Shown: one piece after another, positions 7,497 to 12,860 of the stretch
Numbering within the stretch: the stretch's first letter is position 1
How the letters are laid out: every line of letters starts with the position of its first letter
Source: Ilumatobacteraceae bacterium
GTDB lineage: Bacteria; Actinomycetota; Acidimicrobiia; Acidimicrobiales; Ilumatobacteraceae
DNA length: 13,179 bases
Assembly (NCBI GenBank): GCA_030727685.1
Contig: JANRBC010000148.1
Coordinates: 1-13,179 of the forward strand
Direction: 5' to 3'
The notes under the pieces: generated by a model
Database searches by the model: none
The model's input: only the letters and a program-made list of their open reading frames with translations
What the model was told of the DNA's origin: nothing
Translations under genes and position numbers: made by a program

Positions 7497-7552
7497 GCAA
7501 CGGCAACGTTTGCTTCTTCGCCCCGGCAACCATGTTGCGATAATCTGATCTA
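7497..7552. promoter_or_regulatory. Intergenic control region: leaderless-type promoter with GCAAC repeats
   Basis: An extended -10 element TGCGATAAT lies at 7536-7544, only 8 bases before the ATG at 7553, so a transcript starting about 7 bases downstream would have essentially no 5' leader; no Shine-Dalgarno is present. Just upstream is GCAACcatGTTGC (7526-7538), a perfect 5-bp inverted repeat abutting the -10, and a tandem GCAACG-GCAACG at 7497-7508. With the following CGTTTGC (7507-7513) the latter can also fold into a weak hairpin, a poor terminator candidate for the upstream operon. No convincing -35 was found. Promoter by pattern only. Confidence 0.5.
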
Positions 7553-8578
7553 ATGCGCGATTACACAGTTGGTGGTCCAGAAGCGAAAGTTGCCGAAGCG
7601 AACGGCCTAGTTGATGCCGATTGGTACAAGCCAAAAGTCGATCGCGAATTGATGAAACAGTTCATGGCGCGAAGCAACGGTCTGGCTGCATTGCACGTCG
7701 CAAGTTGGTTCGCGGCCCTTGCAATATTCGGATATCTCGCCCATCTCAGCTGGGGCACTTGGTGGGCAGTACCGGCATTCGCTGTCTACGGCGTGCTTTA
7801 CGGCTCAATGAGTGACTCGCGTTGGCATGAAACAGGTCATCGCACGGCATTTCGCACAAAGTGGATGAACGACGTTGTTTACTACATCGCATCATTCATG
7901 GTGTTTCGCGAACCAGAAACTTGGCGTTGGAGCCATGCTCGACATCATTCAGACACGATCATCGTTGGTCGCGATGCCGAAATTGCCTTCAAACGAAATG
8001 TTCCGTTCTATAAATTTGTTCTCGAGTTATTCAGTTTCGGCGCTTTCCCGGCTGAACTAAAGCAATGGATACAAAACGCTTTCGGCAAAATCACCAACAA
8101 TCAAAAAGACTTCCAACCGCCTGAAACATTTCGCATTTCGAAGTGGGCATCACGTGTATATCTCTCGATTTTGATTGCAACGGTTGTCTTCAGTTGGAGA
8201 ATTGGCAGTTTTGAGCCGATGATGTTTATTGGTTTGCCAAGTATTTACGGCCACTGGTTTGTAGTAACTCTTGGTGTTACTCAACATGCAGGTCTTGCAG
8301 AGAACACGACAGACCATCGCCTGAACACACGCACTATATATATGGGCCCACTAAATCGTTGGATTTACTGGAACATGAACTACCACGTCGAGCACCACAT
8401 TTATCCATCGGTGCCGTTTCACCAACTCAAAAATTTGCACGAAGAAGTCAAAGATCAATTAGCGCCGCCATATAAGAGCACGCTTTCTGCCCTTCGCGAA
8501 GTTGTTTATGCTTTGCGACGCCAAGCCAAAGACGAAAACTTTTATATTCAGCGCCAGCTACCTACCTCTGCTAACTAA
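7553..8578 (+). CDS. Membrane fatty-acid-desaturase-like di-iron hydroxylase, MocD-like
   Basis: Membrane-bound non-haem di-iron oxygenase or desaturase; substrate unknown. Seen: 341 residues with the three histidine boxes of the family, H92-ETG-H96, H128-AR-HH132 and H278-VE-HH282, plus H245 in QHAG. Hydrophobic membrane segments lie near 45-85, 105-118, 200-216 and 223-243. The DSRWHETGHRTAF and RWSHARHHSDTIIVGRD segments resemble the MocD subgroup, named for the rhizopine (3-O-methyl-scyllo-inosamine) oxygenase, rather than acyl-lipid desaturases. The Rieske ferredoxin gene 8 bases downstream matches the MocD-MocE pairing; no MocF-type reductase is in the window. A start at ATG 7553 with a -10 immediately upstream implies a leaderless mRNA. 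Next to a betaine operon, hydroxylation or oxidative demethylation of a small amine is an attractive guess; lipid desaturation remains possible. Confidence 0.85.
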   Translation: MRDYTVGGPEAKVAEANGLVDADWYKPKVDRELMKQFMARSNGLAALHVASWFAALAIFGYLAHLSWGTWWAVPAFAVYGVLYGSMSDSRWHETGHRTAFRTKWMNDVVYYIASFMVFREPETWRWSHARHHSDTIIVGRDAEIAFKRNVPFYKFVLELFSFGAFPAELKQWIQNAFGKITNNQKDFQPPETFRISKWASRVYLSILIATVVFSWRIGSFEPMMFIGLPSIYGHWFVVTLGVTQHAGLAENTTDHRLNTRTIYMGPLNRWIYWNMNYHVEHHIYPSVPFHQLKNLHEEVKDQLAPPYKSTLSALREVVYALRRQAKDENFYIQRQLPTSAN

Positions 8579-8586
8579 CTACTGAG

Positions 8587-8904
8587 ATGAGCGACGAATG
8601 GACGGTCGCCTGCGACTTTGCGTCGGTCTCGCCCAACGATGTAGTGCGATTTGACACGCCAGACGCAACTTTTGCCATAGTCAAACTCGAAGACGGCCGT
8701 TGCAGCGTGATTGATGGCTTGTGCACCCATGGCAAAGCACACCTCGCTGAAGGTTTCGTTGATGGCAAAACAATCGAGTGCCCGAAACATAACGGTCGTT
8801 TCAACGTTTTAACGGGCGAGCCTGTGGCATCGCCAGTTCGAGTCGCTACGAATGTTTACGAAACGCGAGTCAACGGCGACAAAATCGAATTTCGAAAGCG
8901 CTGA
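8587..8904 (+). CDS. Rieske [2Fe-2S] ferredoxin, MocE-like
   Basis: Small soluble electron carrier, most likely the donor to the adjacent di-iron oxygenase. Seen: 105 residues, a single Rieske domain with both cluster-binding boxes, C46-T-H48 and C65-P-K-H68. The spacing and the ECPKHNGRFNVLTG context are typical of bacterial oxygenase-associated Rieske ferredoxins. There is no signal peptide or membrane anchor, unlike respiratory Rieske proteins. It starts at ATG 8587, 8 bases after the oxygenase stop, so the two are almost certainly co-transcribed. Its stop codon (8902-8904) directly abuts the stop codon of the convergent selenoprotein gene (8905-8907). The reductase that feeds it must be encoded elsewhere. 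Confidence 0.9.
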   Translation: MSDEWTVACDFASVSPNDVVRFDTPDATFAIVKLEDGRCSVIDGLCTHGKAHLAEGFVDGKTIECPKHNGRFNVLTGEPVASPVRVATNVYETRVNGDKIEFRKR

Positions 8905-9966
8905 TTATTTCTTAACCCGACCCGTACCAAGTTTGAAACCGGGTCGACCTGCATTTGTCCATTCGCCAACAAATTTAAAGAATTCGTCGCCGAACGGATC
9001 AACACCGACTAGTGGCATGTTTCCGCGGCGAATTGTCCAGTCAAGCGGAGCCAATTCTTCAGCACGAGTGAGGTGTTCTCGTGAGGCTAAAGAATCTCCA
9101 TCTTGATCGCGCTCGCGTAGCGCGATTGCAATTCGACGGTGAAGTCTCGCTAATTGCACATCTGGGCTCGGTTTGACTTGAAACTCACGCACCCTTGCAT
9201 CGTCGAGATCACGTTCACCTGACCGCACCCACTTGCGCAGCAAATTGTGATGCACCTCAGAGTCGACGTTGCTGAAATCTCTAAACAAATCACTGCCTGG
9301 CGTGCTATCGGCTGGGCGCACGATTCGATCGTTTTCATCAACCCAAACTGCAGCAGGCACGTTAACGATGCCGTAAAGGTCAGCGACGACATGATATTTG
9401 TCAACGAGCACCGGCATTGTCAGTTGCTCTTTGGTCGCCCACTCGCGCACGGCGACTTCGTCAGCGTCGAGCGCCACGGCGATAACCGTGAAGCCAGTGT
9501 CTTGAAGTTCGTTAGAGAGTTGCTGCCAAACTGGCAGCTCGTAGCGACAGCCTCACCAAGAAGACCATGCAAGCAGCAATCGCTTACGACGGTTGAAGTC
9601 GCTAAATGAAACTTGCCGACCGTGAATGTCGGGCAATTTAAAGTCTGGGGCAAGAAGCGACGACATCGAATCGCCTCTCGAGTCGGCGCGTTCGCCGAGC
9701 GCTGCAACCTGTCGTTGCCGATCGAAAACTATGTTTTGCTTTGTGACTCGCGCAAATTCGACAAGATCGATGCTCGTGCCGTCAGTAAGCCTGTTCGCTT
9801 CGCGGACGGGCACACAAATTTCGTCAATGCATAGACCCTCAGGTTTAAGTTGCCAACCTGTCGCTCGAGCAAAGTCAGCAAGAGAAACTGCAAACTCACC
9901 GAAATTTGACGCAACATCAACAACCGTCGTCTCACCCTCTTGGTTAACGACACGACCTTGATTCAT
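8905..9966 (-). CDS. Thioredoxin-fold (ResA/TlpA-like) selenoprotein read through an in-frame TGA as selenocysteine 138
   Basis: Predicted thiol/selenol redox protein. The frame runs from ATG 9966 to TAA 8905-8907, 353 residues, broken only by TGA at 9553-9555. Upstream of it are an N-terminal domain of about 105 residues (TGWQLKPEGLCIDEICVPV, with C46 and C51) and the redoxin start APDFKLPDIHGRQVSF. The TGA then falls in AWSSW-U-G-C-R-YELPVW, where relatives I recall have WCGCR, so it replaces the first redox cysteine, with C140 as partner. Downstream is a proper thioredoxin fold: TGFTVIAVALD, MPVLVDKYHVVADLYGIVNVPAAVW with cis-Pro P204, and a helical, repeat-like tail to 353. I recall, unverified, a ResA-like family with a WAxxUGC signature, which this fits. 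The start overlaps the stop of the upstream FkbM-like gene (ATGA). A hairpin after the TGA fits a bacterial SECIS. Alternatives are a nonsense mutation or a sequencing error; selA, selB, selC and selD are not in this window. Confidence 0.83.
9522..9555 (-). promoter_or_regulatory. Candidate bacterial SECIS element with recoded UGA
   Basis: On the minus strand the UGA (9555-9553) is followed by 14 nt and then a perfect 6-bp stem, GCUGCC (9538-9533) with GGCAGC (9527-9522), closed by the 5-nt loop AGUUU. The loop begins 21 nt after the UGA and has G at its second position. This agrees with the bacterial SECIS description (hairpin just downstream of UGA, apical loop about 16-37 nt away, G among the first two loop bases). 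It lies wholly inside coding sequence, as bacterial SECIS elements do. Confidence 0.72.
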
Positions 9967-10916
9967 TGCTGCTTCAACCCCGAACGCAAAACTGACTCGA
10001 TGAAATCACGGCTGAGTTTCTTTTTGTTATGCGGTGTGTTGTAAACATTTTGAGCGCGACCCACATACAGATCACCGATCTCGCGACTGACATCACCAAA
10101 CTTGCCAGCCAGTTCGTTTTTCACAAAGAAAGCGTTGTTTCCGGTCTGGGCGTTGCACGCAACCAAGAAATATCCCCGCCTGCTCAACAGGTTTACGTAG
10201 GCCTGAAGTGATGCCCCGTAGTTGAGACTTGGTGGCACCCAGATGTTTTCGGGGTTGTATTCCATCTTCCAATCGATCGGTGGTGGCAAGTACGAGTTGT
10301 ATTCGAGCACCAAAACACTCGGCTTCATTCCCCCGTCAAGTAAAGCCTCAGTGACGTAAAAATCATTTCCGTCGAGATCAACCATCAGAATGTCGACCAT
10401 CGAGAAATCTGAATCAATATCTCGACAGTCTTGTTTAACTGTTGCAAAAATATTGTCTTTTGTTACCCATGACTTCGTGTATGAAATCGACTTGGCAAAA
10501 TCACGCACCTCGAAGCCAAGATCTTCGTTTCCGACCCACACAGCACGCCAGCCAAGAGCGAGCAAGACCAATGAATTGTTTTCGATGCCATCGCCCACAC
10601 CAATTTCAACTACCACGCCCTTACGGTCGAACAAACGCTGCACGATCTCAAGAGTGATGCCATCTTCATCTGATTGAGAAAATACTTGTTTGCCATACTT
10701 GCTCAGGCTTTTTTCGTTTCGATTGATGACTGAAATGACATCAGTGAGTTGATCAGTGTGTCTAACTAGTTCACCGACAGTCTCTTGTAGCAACATCGAT
10801 TGCGGCGGCGAACCCAACATTGATCGCAATGAACTCAGTACCTTGCGTTTGGCTTTACCGGCGATGCTCAATGTGCACCAACTTTGCCCAACAACATGTG
10901 TAAATCGTACACTCAC
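9963..10916 (-). CDS. FkbM-like SAM-fold protein, function unknown
   Basis: Seen: 317 residues. The N-terminal 75 residues are helical and not recognised. A QSDEDGITLEIV segment (81-92), VVVEIGVGDG (101-110; methyltransferase motif I-like), MVDLDGND (178-185) and VLVLEYNSYLPP (201-212) are in the order seen in FkbM-type and related uncharacterised methyltransferase-like proteins that act on sugars or surface polysaccharides. No catalytic assignment is possible. The GTG start at 10916 has no clear Shine-Dalgarno; no in-frame ATG lies before residue 33. A 10-codon ORF upstream (ATG 10945, stop 10913) overlaps this GTG by GTGA and could couple translation. The stop overlaps the selenoprotein start (ATGA), so the two form an operon, though no functional link is evident. 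Confidence 0.72.
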   Translation of the reverse strand: MSVRFTHVVGQSWCTLSIAGKAKRKVLSSLRSMLGSPPQSMLLQETVGELVRHTDQLTDVISVINRNEKSLSKYGKQVFSQSDEDGITLEIVQRLFDRKGVVVEIGVGDGIENNSLVLLALGWRAVWVGNEDLGFEVRDFAKSISYTKSWVTKDNIFATVKQDCRDIDSDFSMVDILMVDLDGNDFYVTEALLDGGMKPSVLVLEYNSYLPPPIDWKMEYNPENIWVPPSLNYGASLQAYVNLLSRRGYFLVACNAQTGNNAFFVKNELAGKFGDVSREIGDLYVGRAQNVYNTPHNKKKLSRDFIESVLRSGLKQQ

Positions 10917-10989
10917 TGAGAGGTTCGATCGGAACGACAGTGCATAGACAAAGTAGAGTTTTGCTAATCAACAACGCTTTGGAGACCAA
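10917..10989. promoter_or_regulatory. Divergent promoter region between the FkbM-like gene and the SDR gene
   Basis: The 73-bp gap separates two divergently transcribed genes and must contain promoters for both. On + a TAGAGT (10954-10959) fits the actinobacterial TANNNT -10 pattern, and GGAG (10981-10984) sits 5 bases before the SDR ATG as a good ribosome-binding site. On - a TACTTT (10955-10950) could be a -10. The two candidates overlap, so initiation in the two directions may compete. No -35 is convincing. Confidence 0.4.
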
Positions 10990-11748
10990 ATGACAAAGAC
11001 TGTTTTAATCACTGGTGCTGGTTCGGGTTTTGGCAAAGCCACTGCGCTGGCACTCGCCGCCCGCGGGCATAAAGTAATCGCAACCACAGAGACGCAATCA
11101 CAGGCTGACGCTCTGCGTACAGAAGCACCTCAGTTGACTGTCGAGAAACTTGACATCACTTCGACAAGCGATGTCGCTGCGGCCAGCAAGTTTGATGTCG
11201 ATGTACTTATAAATAACGCGGGCGCCGGGCAAACTGGCCCAATGGCTGATGTGCCAATTGCTCGAGTGCGACATTTGTTTGAAGTCAATGTCTTCGGCAC
11301 GCTCGCTATCACCCAAGCGTTGCTGCCAAAAATGGCGGCACGCGGTTCAGGTCGCGTGATTATTGTTTCGTCGATCGCGGGGGTCTTGCCCGGGCCTTCA
11401 TTTGGTCCTTACGCAATGACGAAGCACTCACTCGAAGCAATGGGCAAGGCAATGCGTGCCGAACTTGCACCTGCGGGCATTGACGTGACGCTGATTAATC
11501 CTGGGCCTTACAACACAGGTTTCAACGATCGCATGGCTGCTTCGATGTGGGAGTGGTTTGGTGCGGGCGCAATAAGCGCACCGGCAACCGATTTGCTACG
11601 CGCGATCGGCACAATGGTGACGACTAATCAACTTGACCCAGCAGATGTTGCCAACAAACTTGTTGAACTAGTCGAGGCTGAGACAACACAAGAAAACAAC
11701 TTCATGCCACCAGAAATTCGAGATTTGATCAAAGCCCAACTCGGTTGA
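10990..11748 (+). CDS. Classical short-chain dehydrogenase/reductase
   Basis: NAD(P)-dependent oxidoreductase of unknown substrate. Seen: 252 residues, usual length for a classical SDR. It has the cofactor motif TGAGSGFG (8-15), the structural NNAG (75-78), N100 and the catalytic set S128, Y141, K145 in SSIAG...YAMTK, followed by the PGPYNTGF substrate-loop start. Strand 2 ends in TTE (32-34); an acidic residue there weakly suggests NAD over NADP. ATG start with GGAG 5 bases upstream, transcribed away from the FkbM-like gene. Nothing ties it to the betaine operon. Confidence 0.9.
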   Translation: MTKTVLITGAGSGFGKATALALAARGHKVIATTETQSQADALRTEAPQLTVEKLDITSTSDVAAASKFDVDVLINNAGAGQTGPMADVPIARVRHLFEVNVFGTLAITQALLPKMAARGSGRVIIVSSIAGVLPGPSFGPYAMTKHSLEAMGKAMRAELAPAGIDVTLINPGPYNTGFNDRMAASMWEWFGAGAISAPATDLLRAIGTMVTTNQLDPADVANKLVELVEAETTQENNFMPPEIRDLIKAQLG

Positions 11749-11792
11749 GTCAAAACCAGGTCGACCAACCCAAACTCTGATTAACTGACTGT

Positions 11793-11876
11793 ATGCAAAT
11801 TCAAAAACTAATTGCACCAGTCGTAGTAATCGCGGTGTCACTTGCGGTTTTCATCGCAAGTGTCACCCGACTTTAA
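11793..11876 (+). CDS. Putative 27-residue single-pass membrane micro-protein
   Basis: ATG 11793 to TAA 11874-11876 encodes MQIQKLIAPVV followed by a run of V, I, A, S, L and F and ending in RL. That is one hydrophobic helix of about 18 residues (7-24) with Lys5 before it and Arg26 after it. There is no Shine-Dalgarno. TTAACT (11781-11786) lies 6 bases before the ATG, the same geometry as the leaderless promoters elsewhere in the window. A strong terminator-like hairpin follows 13 bases after the stop. Together these suggest a short independent transcript encoding a micro-protein, but at this length chance is possible. Confidence 0.4.
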   Translation: MQIQKLIAPVVVIAVSLAVFIASVTRL

Positions 11877-11889
11877 AACTGACTAACTT

Positions 11890-11914
11890 TTAATTCGTTT
11901 TTAGAACGAATTAA
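11890..11914. terminator. Bidirectional terminator-like hairpin
   Basis: Perfect 10-bp inverted repeat, TTAATTCGTT (11890-11899) and AACGAATTAA (11905-11914), around the 5-base loop TTTAG. It sits exactly between the convergent 27-codon ORF on + (stop 11876) and the small membrane protein gene on - (stop 11915-11917). The stem is AT-rich, with a TTATTT run after it on + but only a weak T run on -, so efficiency is uncertain; the position strongly suggests a shared terminator. Confidence 0.65.
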
Positions 11915-12136
11915 TTATTTGTTGTCCGACAAATTGTCGATGCCGTTACCGATCGCCATGAATGTTGGCGCCCAGAGACCGACGAAAATGCCAAAACGCT
12001 CGCCTGCTGCTCCAACCTCACCTGCGTCTGTTCCACCTTGAGTGAACCAAACGATGATGCTGCCAATTACTGATGCGAAGCCGAGTGCGTACGAAAGATT
12101 CGCACTAAACCCGAGGGACTTGAGTTTTCGTAACAT
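11915..12136 (-). CDS. Small two-helix membrane protein, function unknown
   Basis: Seen: 73 residues with a basic N-terminus (MLRKLK), a hydrophobic helix at about 14-32 (LSYALGFASVIGSIIVWF), a short Gly/Glu-rich loop, a second hydrophobic helix at about 48-63 (FGIFVGLWAPTFMAIGNG) and a polar tail ending SDNK. The ATG at 12136 has an excellent ribosome-binding site (CAGGAG, 6 bases upstream), stronger than those of its neighbours, which argues that it is genuinely translated and perhaps abundant. It is transcribed away from the isochorismatase-like gene. No family recognised. Confidence 0.75.
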   Translation of the reverse strand: MLRKLKSLGFSANLSYALGFASVIGSIIVWFTQGGTDAGEVGAAGERFGIFVGLWAPTFMAIGNGIDNLSDNK

Positions 12137-12239
12137 TGTTTCTCCTGTGTGATTTTTATGGGGACTATCTGGCTTTTGCCATTAATCCGACAGTATCAGT
12201 CATACCTCGCGAGCGTAGGCATGCCTTAAGATCTGCGTT
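12137..12239. promoter_or_regulatory. Divergent promoter region with leaderless-type -10 for the isochorismatase-like gene
   Basis: A TAAGAT hexamer (12227-12232; TANNNT) ends 7 bases before the GTG at 12240, implying a leaderless mRNA for the + gene, which has no Shine-Dalgarno. On the minus side the small membrane protein has a leader with CAGGAG. A palindromic CTCGCGAG (12207-12214) lies between and might be an operator, without further support. Confidence 0.45.
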
Positions 12240-12860
12240 GTGATCAAACAATTCGGGCGCGAAACCGCGTTATTGCTAATTGATGTTCAGGTCGGCGTCG
12301 ATGTATTGAGTCATTGGGGCGGACCAACAGGACGGCGAAACAATCCCGACGCAGAAAGCAAAATGTTGCAGTTGCTGGCTGCTTGGCGCGCAGCGAAACT
12401 TCAAGTTGCGTTCACGCGTCACGACTCACGCGAGGCTGCATCGCCACTGAAGTTTTCGTTACCGACTGGCGCACAAAAGCCAGGGTTCGAGCCTGTTGTC
12501 GGCGAGATTGTCGTCGAAAAAGATGTCAATTCGGGGTTCATCGGCACCGATCTTGAAGTGCAGTTGCGACGAGCAGGTATTTCACGGCTTGTGATTGTCG
12601 GCTTCTTTACGAACTTTTGTGTCGAGACAACCACCCGAATGGCTGGCAACCTCGGCTTTGACACTTATTTAGTCGAAGATTGCTGCTCGACTTCAAACCG
12701 TGTCGGGCCAGACGGTGTTGATCGCGACCCTGAATTAGTTCACGCGATGACTGTGGCTAATTTGCACGGCGAGTTTTGCACTGCAATCAAGTGCACTGAC
12801 GCGCTTGGCCTGGTCGCCGCAGACAACAAGTCTCTCTCTCGCTGCCAAGGCAACGAATAA
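12240..12860 (+). CDS. Isochorismatase-superfamily cysteine hydrolase
   Basis: Cytoplasmic hydrolase, probably an amidase; substrate unknown. Seen: 206 residues with the family's catalytic triad, D15 in LLLIDVQVG, K94 in VVEKDVNSGF and C127 in the GFFTNFCVETTTR motif, plus the C-terminal LVEDCCSTSN strand. This family includes nicotinamidases, N-carbamoylsarcosine amidases and ureidoacrylate hydrolases. An amidase acting on a sarcosine derivative would suit glycine betaine breakdown, but nothing in the sequence selects it. The GTG start at 12240 has a -10-like TAAGAT immediately upstream and no ribosome-binding site. The stop (12858-12860) directly abuts the stop of the convergent gene at 12861. 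Confidence 0.88.
   Translation: MIKQFGRETALLLIDVQVGVDVLSHWGGPTGRRNNPDAESKMLQLLAAWRAAKLQVAFTRHDSREAASPLKFSLPTGAQKPGFEPVVGEIVVEKDVNSGFIGTDLEVQLRRAGISRLVIVGFFTNFCVETTTRMAGNLGFDTYLVEDCCSTSNRVGPDGVDRDPELVHAMTVANLHGEFCTAIKCTDALGLVAADNKSLSRCQGNE

Noticed and set aside
8918..8946. Inverted repeat CGACCCG ... CGGGTCG as a terminator between the convergent Rieske and selenoprotein genes
   Set aside because: 7-bp stem with a 15-base loop, no T run on either strand, and it encodes the end of the selenoprotein; not strong enough to call.
9626..9961. Plus-strand open frames of about 110-120 codons opposite the selenoprotein gene
   Set aside because: Arg/Ser-rich translation without motifs, antisense to a recognisable thioredoxin-fold gene.
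9553..9966. Reading 9553-9966 and 8905-9477 as two separate genes or as a pseudogene
   Set aside because: Same frame, one TGA exactly at the active-site Cys, intact family signatures on both sides, and a SECIS-like hairpin. One selenoprotein explains all of it better.
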